Assembly: GCA_023105745.1 (NCBI GenBank)
Contig: JALGQZ010000004.1
Coordinates: 62,055,112-62,119,111, forward strand
Length of the DNA stretch: 64,000 bases
From: Austropuccinia psidii
Lineage: Eukaryota > Basidiomycota > Pucciniomycetes > Pucciniales > Sphaerophragmiaceae
Direction of reading: 5' to 3'
Below the pieces are notes generated by a model. The model did not search any database, had not been told where the DNA came from, and saw only the letters and a program-made list of their open reading frames with translations. This document shows, in pieces, positions 21,007 to 32,669 of this stretch (the first letter of the stretch is position 1; every line of letters begins with the position of its first letter). A program made the position numbers and the translations under genes.

Positions 21007-22075
21007 TGGAAGAAAATTACATCCCACTTGAGACCCAGTCACAGGCCAACACACCAATGACACCCTCAGAACCAGAGGGCAGCAAGGGCAAAGGAAAGAG
21101 GCACAGTGAAGGCCTCATCACAGCCAAGAAGTGGACTCCAATAGCCACTCAGAGGAATAGAAAACCACAAAACTCTGCATCAATACAAGGTAAACCAACC
21201 TTAACCACTTGTACAGGAAAAATTACAATTATTAACCCAGTTGTAACCTCCAAAGGCAAACTTCCCAAATCAGCAGATAACAAATTTTTACAAGGCACAG
21301 TCAAAGGTAAATACCCTAAGAACATAAAGTTTTTGACTGCTTGGAAACACTGATATGTCCCCTGTATACCTCAGAGACCTTGGCTTCCAAAGGAAACAGC
21401 CAGAGGACAGAGAAGGCTTGTCCAGAACCAGAAGACCTGGAAGAGGACACCTTGGACACAGTGGTGGATGGCAAAACAATGAGGGAGATAATATCAACCC
21501 TGCCATTCACACTCCAATTCAACAGGAACCTCAAACCAGAGGACTGGAAGTATATGGATAAAGTTCTTCAGCTCCACCAACTTCTCAAAGATTTATTTCA
21601 ATGGAGCATAGACAACAAGAGGTTCAACCTGGCAAGTTACTGGGCAGAACTTGGAGCAAGTTGCCTGAAGATCTGTCTCAAAGAGATAGACTTCAATGAC
21701 CTTATGGTAATCACCAAAGGTTGGAATCCTACCAGACAGTTCAGACTCCTGCAGGCAAGGGCACAGAGGATAAGGGAGAATCAAGCCACTATCCAAGCTA
21801 TAGAAGAACAGTTAACCCAGACAGGGCCTACTCAGATTCCTTCAGGCTCACAAGGAGAAGGCCAAATCAGCTCTCCAGTGGCTTCACACCATTCAGAAAC
21901 CAGCAGATCAGTGGCCAAGAGTCACCATTCTTCACAATTCCAGGAGTTTTCCAGGAGAAGACAAGGAAACAAGGGCAAGAACAAAGCCTCCTTCAACCAG
22001 AGGAGGAAAGAATCATACCCCATGATCCAGAAGCTGTTAGATTTGGTGAAGGAAGTACACAAGAACCAGAAGTAG
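20481..22075 (+). CDS. Family C overlapping accessory protein (spliced, about 333 aa)
   Basis: The predicted exons are the A at 20481, then 21007-21306 and 21375-22075. The second intron (21307-21374, 68 nt) has donor AAAGGTAAAT, a TTTGACTG branch and acceptor TACCTCAG. The product starts MEENYIPLE. A Lys/Ser/Thr-rich segment is followed by a helical domain (LHQLLKDLFQWS, FNLASYWAELGAS, ITKGWNPTRQF) and a helix RIRENQATIQAIEEQL. The tail is Ser/Gln-rich and basic, ending MIQKLLDLVKEVHK. It is read in +1 relative to Gag, and this frame is fully open while the Gag frame in the same stretch has two stops. The GW(N/S)P domain has a D-family counterpart. I do not recognise the function. Confidence 0.65.
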
Positions 22076-23531
22076 TTGTAAACCACTCTAGAATCAGTAG
22101 ACCTAGTAATAGAAACATTACCCCCACTCAGATTGAACACAACATTGTCACACCTGGGAGTAACTTAAACAGTGATACACTGTGGTTACAAATGTCCCAA
22201 TATGCTGAACAATCTGAAAAGCAGTTTGCAGAAATTAAAGCTGGCCAAGAGAGGATGAGAAAAACTCAAGCCTCCTTGGAACAGATAGTTAAGAATATTC
22301 AAGAAGGATATGCTCAACTGATCAAAGCGTCTGAAGAAACCAACAAAACACTGAATATAGTCTTTGAAGAACAACACCACAGTAAAAGGGACAGGGATTG
22401 TCTGGACCAAGACATAAACAAATTGTTTAATGTCTACCATAACTTGAAGCCCCAACCACAAGGCCAAGTTATGGAGAATCCAGATCAACCAGATGACATC
22501 AAACCAGATGCCATGTTGATGAATAAGGCAAGATCTCCATCACAATAGCAGGATGGAGATGGAATGTCTTATTCAGAGAAGGAAGCCTTGAAACAGCTTC
22601 CTGAGGCCTCAAGCTGGCCCAAATTCTCTGGATCAGGAGAATATGATCATATGGAACTCATAGATTATATTGATGGACTCTTCATTGATGTACCAAGCAT
22701 ACCAGACTACTGGATTACTGCTAGATTGAATACTGCATTTAAAGGTCATGCTAGTATATGATACACAGAAATGAAAGAAATCCATGGCAGAAGAAACTGG
22801 CCATGGTGGAAGAGTAAAATCATCCAAAAGTACAGTAATGGAACTTGGATATTGCAGAAGACAGTTTCATTTGAAAATGACAAATACTCAGTGGACAAAG
22901 ATCCATATGAGTGGTGTCTTAGACAGTATAAAAGACTTAAAGCCATTGATCCTCAGATGAACATCCAAATCAGGAATCACAAGCTTCTGAAACAACTGCC
23001 AGGAGAAGTACAGCATGTAGTAAAATGCAGATGCAACCAAAATTGCACTCTAGATGACATTGCCAACACCTTACAAGATATAAGGAAAAGGACTAATATA
23101 GCAAAATTCACCCCATATAAGAGCAGTAGTTTCAAAGAGAAACAACCTTTCGGGGTAGAGTTTAAGTAAAAACACAAAGAAAGAGTGGCGGAAATGGCAA
23201 AAAAGAGGAATTCTTGTCACAATTGTGGTTCAACAGACCACTATGCCAGCAACTGTCCAGAGGCAAAGAAAATAGTCTATGCCATTGAGAAAGTCCCAGA
23301 GGAAGAATCTCCAACAGAGGATTCTGAATCAGACTCCATGGGTGATGCCATCAGACAACCATCTGATGATGATCAGGACCCAAGAAAGGAATTTCTAATG
23401 GAATACCAACAGGAAACCCCACTAGAAATCCAGGACATACAGTTGTAAGCAGGCATGCCACAGGAAACTTCTAAGAACTTGTGCAAACACACACAAGATG
23501 CACAAACATTCCTGGTTATGCCAACAAAAGG
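21355..23531 (+). pseudogene. Family C Gag (broken)
   Basis: The Gag frame starts at ATG 21355, which lies inside the 68-nt accessory intron. Stops occur at 21559, 21697, 22546, 22759 (TGA in place of an expected Trp), 23167 and 23446, all in one frame. In order it has a Gln/Arg-rich N-terminus, a predicted coiled coil around 22190-22420, a capsid-like region (EASSWPKFSGSGEYDHMELI, GRRNWPWWKSKII), and a canonical CCHC knuckle CHNCGSTDHYASNC near 23217-23258. An acidic linker then leads toward protease. The frame is cut by the solo D LTR at 23532 and resumes as pol at 35710. Confidence 0.85.
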
Positions 23532-24697
23532 TGTGAGTCTTGAGGTATATTTTACATACCCAAATAGGCCACAATTATCTTAAAAATAAGTTTTGAATTA
23601 TGCATAACTCATAAGTCATGCATATATCCAAAATTTATCATTTTTAATTTCAGAAAAGATGAATAATGTTTTATTGAGTAAGTAAAGCCATGGATTTAAG
23701 ACCAGATTTGGATTCTACACTAAAATTAACCTAGGGTAGCTCCATAGAGTGAATAAGCTCAAATTAACTCTTTGCGGTGGTAAAATGGAAAATACTTCAA
23801 TACCACATCATCAATACCACATAAAAGATCCGTGAAAAGTTTTGTTTTTCTTAATATCACGCCAAAATAATCGGAAAGTGAGAAATCCCATGTTACATAT
23901 ACACTAAGAATAGTGTTATACATGTTTTGAGCACTTAATTTCATGGTATTCTTACATGGACTTTTGGTACACCCATAGTGGATATCTCACTTGAAGCTTA
24001 AATTACTATTTTGATGTGAAAAATAAGCAAGGGGGACAAAAGATATCAAAGAGAGCCAGGGTACCCAACTTCTGAGGCCTCAGAGGTGTGGACAGATCCA
24101 AAGCTTGGATCTATGGCTGATCTTGCCCTAATTGGTAAACTAAAACCTTTTGGGAACTTGGTTACCATGTTACAACTACAGTAAAACTTAAGAAAATAGC
24201 AAATAACCTGCTATTTTGACGTGCCAAGGAGGTAAAGAGCTACTTAGACTCCTGTAACCATGTTAATTCTTAATGACTTTCCATGCATAAGCCCCAAAAG
24301 AGTAATTAAAACCCTTTTTGGACTTGTATCCATTGATTTACCTCCTAGTAACCAGTGAAACACTGATATTTGAAATTCTACGTAGAAATGAGGTAAAAAC
24401 TTCAAAAATTCATTAAAAATACAATTCTTAATGAATCTTTCTGAAAATTTCAGGACTAATTGAGAACATTAATATCTATGGTTCACCCAAAAAGAATTAC
24501 AGTTTTACTAGTAAAATTCAAAGTTTTACTTACAGTCCATTTTTGACTATTCTACGTGAAACACTGAATCTTCAAAATTCACAGTAATTACATCCTGTGA
24601 TGTAATTGGCAATAATATTGATACCTTTGAGAAATAAATTATTATTTTGGAACAAAAGAAGATTCACAGATTTTACTCCTTTTATTCTTAAACATAT

Positions 24698-26618
24698 TGT
24701 AAGATGTGACTATGAAACTGGAGATAATATTACTATTAATCAACAGTACTATGTCTGTTCTTATGAAATATAATAATGAAATATTATTATAACCACAATT
24801 AAATAATTAAAAATTATTTCTTTCACGTGTTAAGCACTACTAGTGATTTTAACAGTGAGCAAGTAATTGTCTACAAGAATCAATTACAAGAAGAATTTAA
24901 TAATAAAAACTTCTTTATTAAAATAATAAAATTATTTTAATATATAATTATCTTTTGCAAGAATAATTATAAAGATAATTCTTGAAGAAAACTATTACTA
25001 GAGAAAAACTTGAAGAATTAAGAATAAATGACTCACTAATACTCCAAAGAACTTATTGATAGGTAAGAGTAGAGAAATTTGACGTGGAATTGTGGATTTA
25101 AGGGATCAAAAGGATTTATAACAGTATTACAACAAAATATAGTTGGATTCTATGATTTCACGTCTTTCTGGATGATTTTGAAAGATTTAAAACACTTAAG
25201 AATAGCTTTAACTAATACTTACTTGTTGGTAATAATGATTTAATAAAATGATAAGATGATGATACGGAAAAAACAGCAAAAATAGGCTTCTTTTAAGTCA
25301 ACAACAGCTCACAGAGGCGTGCCATAGAGCAAACTGAAAAACCAGTGAGTGAGAAAACAATAAACCCTTTTGGATTAATGATTGCATCATCTGTTGTCAC
25401 GTAAGATTATCATAATTACTTAATTGATGCTTTTACGTGACTACCAACCCCAATATGTTTAAGAATAAAAGGAGTAACATCTGTAAATCTTCTTTTATTC
25501 TAAAATAATCATTGATTTCTCAAAGTTATCAATGTTATTGCCAATTTCATTACAGGTTATAATTACTGTGAATTTTTGAAGATTCAGTGTTTCACGTAGA
25601 ATGGTCACAAATGGACTGTAAGTAAAACTTTTAATTTTACTAGTGAAACCATAATTCTTTTTGGTTGTACCATAGATAATACAGTCCTTCATTGGTCCTG
25701 AAGGTTTTAGAAAGATTCATTAAGAATTGTATTTTTAATGAATTTTTGAAGTTTTTACCTCATTTCTACGTAGAATTGCAAATAGCAGTATTTTGCTGGT
25801 TGCTATGAGGTAAATCAATGAATAGGGATCCCAAAAGGTTTTAACTACTCTTTTAGGGTCTAGTCATGGAAAGTCATCAAGAATTGACGTGGTTACAGGA
25901 GTCTAAGTAGCTCATTACCTCCTTGGCACGTCAAAATAGCAGGTTATTTGCTATTTTTCTTATGATTACAGTAGGTGTAACTTGGTAACCAAGTTCCCAA
26001 AGAGTTTTAGTTTACCAATTGGGCCAAGATGAGCCATGGATCCATGCTCTGGAGCTATCCACGCCTCTGAGGCCTCAGAAGTTGGGTACCCTGGCTCTCT
26101 TTGATGTCTTTTGTCCCCCTTGCCTAATTTTTACGTCAAAATAGTAATTTAAGCTTAAAGTGAGATATCCACTATGGGTGTACCAAAAGTCCATGTAAGA
26201 ATACCATGATATTAAGTGCTCAAAACATGCATAACACTATTCTTAGTGTATATGTAACATGGGATTTCTCATTTTCCCATTATTTTGGCTTAAAATCAAG
26301 AAAAACAAAAATTTTCACGGATCTTTTATGTGGTATTAATGATGTGGTATTGAAGTATTTTCCATTTTACCACCTCAAATACTTAAATTGAGCTTATTCA
26401 CTCTATGGAGCTACCCTAGGTGAATTTTTGTGCAGAATCCAAATCTGGTCTTAAATCCATGGATTTACTTACTCAATAAAAAGTTATTCATCTTTTCTGA
26501 AATTGAAAATGATGAATTTTGGATATATGCATGACTTATGAGTTTTTCATAATTCAAAATTTCTTTTTAAGATAATTGTGGCCTATTTGGGTATGTAAAA
26601 TATACCTCAAGGCTCACA
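24698..26618 (-). repeat. D1 3' LTR
   Basis: This LTR is 1921 bp, with sense termini TGTGAGCC and CTTACA. It is homologous to the LTRs at 1734, 3692, 23532, 33057 and 42398. It holds no supported gene. Confidence 0.95.
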
Positions 26619-26758
26619 TTCCCTCCCACCAAAAAATAAAATTGTACTACAATTTTATTAGTGATAAAAGAATAAGGCCCCAAAGGGGGTTAATGTCCAC
26701 TGTCCAACCTCTTCACATTACTTAGATCAAGTAATTTAAAGCACATTTATAGACATAT
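26619..26758 (-). other. D1 polypurine tract and 3' untranslated region
   Basis: About 140 nt lie between the Pol stop and the LTR. In sense it ends GGTGGGAGGGAA directly before the LTR. Its last 35 nt are the segment found at 3657-3691 between the two inverted LTRs. Confidence 0.85.
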
Positions 26759-29700
26759 TCAGGCTTGTGGCCTTCTTTCATGTCTAAATCTTCTTAAGAG
26801 TTTATCTGAGTCAGGTATTTCTGATTCTGCCATCCATTCATCTTCATGTACTGGATTTCTATATCTGACAAGATATTCTCTTTGATTTTTACCCCTAAGT
26901 CTCCTTTCTTTAATGACTTTCTTTATCTTTCTGTCTTCATTCTGTTCCACAGGTGGTACAGTTAAAGGAGTTGGGTTTCTTAAAGGAAACAATTCTTTAT
27001 CAGCTGGTTGATAAGGTTTTATCAAGCTGACTGGAAATGTGGGGTGTTTATTTTCCAATTCACCACTCAATTCCACTTGAACTGCATTGGTTCCATGTAA
27101 GGCAACAATAACAAAAGGTCCTACATAAGAATCTTTAAGTTTCTTTGGGCCTTTGATATTATTAAAATTCAAGGTTGAAACTAGAACTAAGTCCCCTACT
27201 TTGAAGTCTGGTACTTTATGACTCTTGTCCCACTTCTGTTTTGCATAATCAAAAGCATCATCCATACTTTGTTTTGCATAGTGTTTTACTTTATCAAGCA
27301 TTAATTTGAAGCTGGAAGCTGTAGGATGAATGTCAATCAAGTTTTTCCTCAGTGTGTCTGCTGGGAGTCTTGGATTCCATCCTTTTTCTAACATAGCAGG
27401 AGTTTGTCCTGTGGAAGAATGGACTGATGTCTTGTATGCCAATTCTAATGCAGGTATCAGAGTGCACCAGTCATGGGTAAAGCCATCTGAGTCTTTAAAT
27501 TCTAATCCATAAGCACAAAATCTCCTGATCATGTCTTCTAAAGTTTGAATCATCCTCTCTGCTAGCCCATCTGTTTGAGGGTGATATGCTGTAGAGAATG
27601 ATTACTTAGTCCCAAACAATCTATGAAGATTGGTCCAAAGTGCAGATGTGAACTTGGGATCTCTGTCACTTATGATATTCTTAAATAACCCTGTATTAGA
27701 AATAACTCTACTCCATAAAAGAAGAGCTGTATCCATAGCAGTGTCATCTTTATGACATGGTAAGAATATGGGAGTTTTGCTATATCTGTCTACAATGACT
27801 AAACAAGCATTATAACTTTTGTCACCACTTGGAGGAAGTGCTGTGACCCAATCCATGTGAACAACTTCCCAAGGGGATTTTGGTTCTTGAATATGGATCA
27901 TCAATCCAAATTTCTTGCCTGTACTCCTGTTTGCTTTTTGGCATCTATCACAGGTATGGCAATATTCAATGGTTTCTTTTCTCCAAGATGGCCACCATGC
28001 ACAGTTCTTCACCTTTTCAAGTGTTCTGTCTTCTGATAGGTGTCCAGAGTAAATGCTATCATGGCATTCACGAAGAATGGTATTGATGAGCAATCTACTA
28101 CATAGTGTCATTACACAAGAATGTTTTGTTCTATGGTAAATAATCCCATAAAACAAGTGAAATCTTCCTTCAGAATAGGAATTTTTCCAAACTTCATCTA
28201 GTGCATTAACCAAACATGTGTCTTTGCAGTCTTTATCCAATAAAGAAGTCAAGATATGGCAATTCTTGTCTTGTTTATAAGACTCTCTGACCTCTTCGAA
28301 GAATTCAGTCCCAATATCAGTTATGTTAATCCCTTCAATTGGAATCTGTGGTTCAGCTTCCAAAGGTACATAAGCTGGGTTATCAGGAGTGTTTGCTAAA
28401 GCCCATCTACTAAGTCCATCAGAATTTTTGTGAATGTTTCCTGCTTTATGAACTATAGTCATGTTTCCTCTATATTCTTGAATGGCTATTTGCCATCTCA
28501 ACATATGTCTGTTGGGAGTTTTCATGTTAAGAAGTGATTTCACGGCATTACAGTCAGTTATCACTTCAAAAACACTGCCATCAAGGTAATAGTGTAATTT
28601 CTCAAGTGCCCATACCAAACATAAGCACTCCATTTGGCTTGCACCATATCTGGCTTCTGTTGGTTTGATTTGCCTTGAGATATAACAAACTGGTCCTTCT
28701 GTAGGTTTGTCATCAATAATTTGGACTTGATGTAGGGCTGCCCCTAATCCATCTCCACATGCATCAATGTACAATTTAAAAGGAATATTCCAGTCAGGCA
28801 TGAGGAGTAAAGGTGCTTCTGTAAGGGCTTTCCTTATCTTCTCATAAGCCTGAATTCTCTCCTTTGTCATCTCAAATACAGTCTGTTGATCACAGATTCT
28901 ATAAAGTGATTTGGCTAGAATTGCAAAGTCTTTCAGGTGTTGCCTATAGTAACTAGCAAATCCAAGAAAAGACATCATTTCTTTTTTATTCTGGGGTATT
29001 GGCTTAAGTAACACTGCTGCTACTTTATTCTTGTCAATACCCAAGCTCAAACCAGAAACAACATGTCCTAATGCTTTGAGTTCTTCAAAACCAAAATTGC
29101 ATTTCTTAAGTGAAATTTTCATGTTCACTTCTGCAACTTTATGAAGTACTCTTGCAAGTCTTTCAAGGTGCAAAGACCATGAGTCAGAACATATAATAAT
29201 ATCATCAATATAAATGATAAGCCATCCTTCAGACAATTCTGTGGGGAAGATGGTATTCATCATTCTTTGATAATGAGATGGAGCATTTTTAATGCCAAAT
29301 GGCATTCTAAGATACTCAAAAATACCACAGTGAGTGATAATTCTAAGTAATTTCCTAGCTTTAGGCGTCAAAACATTTTGATGAAAGCCTTTCAATGCAT
29401 CCATTGATGTTATATACTTGGCTTTAGACAATTGAGTCAAGGTTTCTTGAATTCTAGGGATTGGATACCTATCTGGAACTGTGTAGGTATTCAAAGCTCT
29501 AAAATCTCCAACCATTCTTGACTTATCATTATGCCATGCAATAATAACAGGTGTTGTCACTTCAACTTCCTCATTATGGCCTACTTTCCTTAGCACACCA
29601 AGTTGGATCAACTCTTGGATATGTTTTTCCAAGGCCTCTCTAGCTCTGGGACTGGCTGGATAAGCTGGTCTTCTAAGTACTGGAGGATATGGTCTATCAA

Positions 29701-32461
29701 TATTAAGAGTAATATCAATTTCATGTCCCCTTATAGCGCCTAATGGTTCATCATCAGATGCAAATGCATTATTGTATGTATATAATACATCAATAAGTTC
29801 ATTCCTCATCTTTGGTGACAATGATGGATTAATTTGTGCTTCAACAAGTTGTTTAGACACAAATTCATCTTTGTAAGTATCTTTGACAGAAGATACTACA
29901 GATATCTGTTTTGGCATATTGGAGAAAGCAAATTTTTGTCTTTTGTTATCTCCAATTGTGAAATATCTGTCTTTATGGTTATTTATATCAATACCATAAA
30001 TATTTAAGTAATCATTTCCAAGAATGATGTGCTGAGATGTGCAATTATCCATTACTACAATCTCAGTCTTCATTCTTACACTTCCTGCTGGATGTGGGAA
30101 TACAATATTAGTGTCCAATATGCCCAAGGGGTACATATTGTTACTGGCACTACTGAATTGTACACCTTCTATTGGTAATAGATGGTTTTTCCATTCAGGA
30201 AGTATAATTTGGAGATAATCTTTGCCAACACAAGTGCAAAATGCCCCTGTATCCAAATTTACTTTGGCTTCAATATCACTCATCAGAACTGATGTGATAC
30301 AGGATGCACCAGCAGTATAACCCTTTCCTCTAGCAGGTTTTGTTTTACACATTCTGGCATCTTGGATATTGATCAGGTTGCAGCAATCCTCACTGTACTG
30401 TGGCAAGTGGGTATGGACTTCTGTGACCTCAAAGAAAGCTGAAATGTTTTCAATGGGATAGTCCTCCACTGGTGTATCTTCAGAGACTGCAGAATCTTGA
30501 TCAGACTCTTCTTTCTCCTCAGTACACTGAATTTCTTCAATGACTTGAACTTCATTGATTTTGGTCTTCTTAGGGCAAGTGTTGGCTAAATGTGAAGTAC
30601 TTCCACATTTATGACACTTCAAGACAGGTCTTTCTGGTCTTCTTTCCTCTCTAGGAATCTTTGAGACTATTTTGGACTCTATTGGGTTTTTAATCCAAGT
30701 CTTAGCAATTCTTGTCCTGGTAATGATATCTTCCATAGCATTAATGTAGTCCTCTGTTGAACAAGGTTCCACACATCTGCTTTTGATAGCATGTTCCAGT
30801 TCTCCTCCACACTTTCTTAATATTTTCATATTAATCATAGTGTCAGACATATCTGGGTGTAAAGCAGATAGTCTGTCTTTTTGTTTGAAGAACCAAGTAA
30901 GTGGTTTGTCTTTTTCTGAGTTAAAAATGGCACTTTCAAAAGCATTTTCCATTTTAAACCTCCAAGAATTATTAGCCCATTTGGTAATCACTTCAGATTT
31001 CCACCAAGGCCAGTCATGTTTACCATGATCAATCCTCATTTTGTAATACCATTTCTTTGCAGTTCTGGTAAACAAACAGTGTAATTTCCCCACTATGATT
31101 TCATCAGGTATATTGAAGTCTTCTTGCAACATATCAATAGTCCTGATGAATTCAATATGGTTGTATTCTCCTTCACCAGAGAATGTTGGCCATTCTTCTA
31201 TTTTGGGAATATCTCTTGCAGAGTAGGCATTTTCTCCTAAGAATGGAGTCAAACTTTCTTTGACAAAAAGTTTTTCTTCAGTCAAGGGTGTAGAATGTCT
31301 TGGCATATGTGGTTCATGATTCTTATGAATTTGCTCCACACTTGCAATTATATCATTCTTTAATTTCTGCCTCTCACTGTCACTTTTTGCTAAATGTATA
31401 GCAAATTGATTGGTGTTCTTAACTATCTGTAAGACATGGTCTTCAAGAGTTTTAAGTCTATCATTTACTTTAAAAATGGAAGGGTCCTCTGTGTCATTAT
31501 TTTGACATTGGTTCTCAATTCTTCCACAAGCATTGCTAATTGACTCAAGGGTGACATTTGTCAATTGATGCCAATCAGAATGTTGTTTGTCATTTTTCTT
31601 TAAATCATTGATGTCTAATGTAATTTCCTTCAACTTTGACTCAAGTTTGCCAATTTCTACACTAATACTTCTATGTACATCATTTATTTGCGTGGAAAAG
31701 TCCTGTTCATCCTTTCCTGCTCCTTGGCTGTGAATTCCATAAGAGTTCTGGCCATATTGAAGACACTGTCCACGGCTGAAGGCTCCAATTTGGGGATCCT
31801 GTACCCTTGTGGGTAAGGTCTGTGCCAATTGGCTTTGCCTTTGCCCTTGCCTTGATGGTTCTTGGGACCTCTCTGTTTCTTTTGAGGTCCTTTGGGGTTG
31901 TCCTTGGATGCTTCTGGAGCTGGTTTGGAGCTGGTAGATGCCACTGGTGCCTCTGTCTCCAAAGCTGGAGTCATTTCCAACTCTTTCTTCTGGTCTATGG
32001 ATAAAAGACTTTGGTTCTTCAACCAATTCTTTATCTTTTTGACCTTGTCTTTGCAAGACAGGGGGCTCCATCCTCCTAAGAGTTCTATGGTCTTCTCCTG
32101 ACCCAGAAAGCTCTTGATGTGTAAGTAAGAGTTCATGGCCCCCTGCCAAAGGCTTGGGCAGATTTCCCACTCCTCTTCCTTGGCTGCTCTGAACCAGTTT
32201 TTGTACTGGCATTGATATATTTCTATTGCTGCCACCTGAAAGTGGTTCAGCCCTGGAAATATTACCATAAATCAGTTCAGGCTCAGAATTCACGTCAAAA
32301 TCTGTTGGTACAGACCTTGGGGAATGGGGGGCAACTCTGGCATCCTCCAGATGTGTCTTTCTTGTGGAAGATTTGGCACTTCTGGATTTGGTCTTGCCTC
32401 TTCCTTGTCCACATCCATCTGGTTGGACTGAATAGTTGCTTCCATTTCTGGTATGCACCAT
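26759..32461 (-). pseudogene. D1 Gag-Pol polyprotein with one in-frame stop
   Basis: This is a single frame of about 1,900 codons with no frameshift between gag and pol. It has a Ser/Gln/Arg-rich N-terminus, a coiled-coil-like segment (about residues 260-390), capsid ([25 protein letters not shown]) and CCHC knuckle [14 protein letters not shown] (about 615). Protease follows with LDTGAFCTC (about 735), reverse transcriptase YIDD (about 1083), RNase [11 protein letters not shown] (about 1232), and the integrase zinc region ([15 protein letters not shown]). The integrase core has MDWVTALP (about 1535) and SDRDPKF (about 1598). A TAA at 27602-27600 falls between the second Asp and the catalytic Glu (TDGLAERM). 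The frame then stays open through YVGPFVI to a divergent chromodomain-like tail (REYLVRY, EDEWMAE). Siblings have Leu-type codons at the stop. Confidence 0.93.
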
Positions 32462-32669
32462 TTTTACGTCAATTTAAGGATAAAGAGTAAAAATAAAGAT
32501 AAAAACACACCTTTTGGTGGTAATTTATTCTTTTCAGAATTAAATAAGGTGCCTCTTTTAGCAATTTGCACCTCAATACTGTCTTCAGATTCTGCTTCTG
32601 AAGATTCAGGACTATTGATGTATCTTTTACTGAGTCTGTTACCAGCTGCACAGTATTTGATTAAAGACA
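31684..32669 (-). CDS. D1 overlapping accessory protein (spliced, about 286 aa)
   Basis: The predicted exons are 32669-32511, 32447-32316 and 32252-31684, with 63-nt introns at 32510-32448 (donor AAAAGGTGTGT, acceptor ATACCAG) and 32315-32253 (GTCTGT, TTTCCAG). The frame stays open through all joins and runs +1 relative to Gag. The first exon follows an acceptor-like TTTTTTCTCTTTAAG and begins TG TCT, so an A from an upstream exon would complete ATG, as in family C. The donor for that join is not clear. The product has an acidic Ser/Glu-rich start, PELPPIPQ, a helical domain ([31 protein letters not shown]), a Lys/Pro/Gly/Gln-rich linker, and a terminal helix [19 protein letters not shown]. 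It is not a family I can name. Confidence 0.65.

Noticed and set aside
25495..25692. A 65-codon sense frame in D LTRs (also at 33854 and 43323)
   Set aside because: It is broken in other D LTRs, and similarity among the rest is explained by common descent of the LTR.
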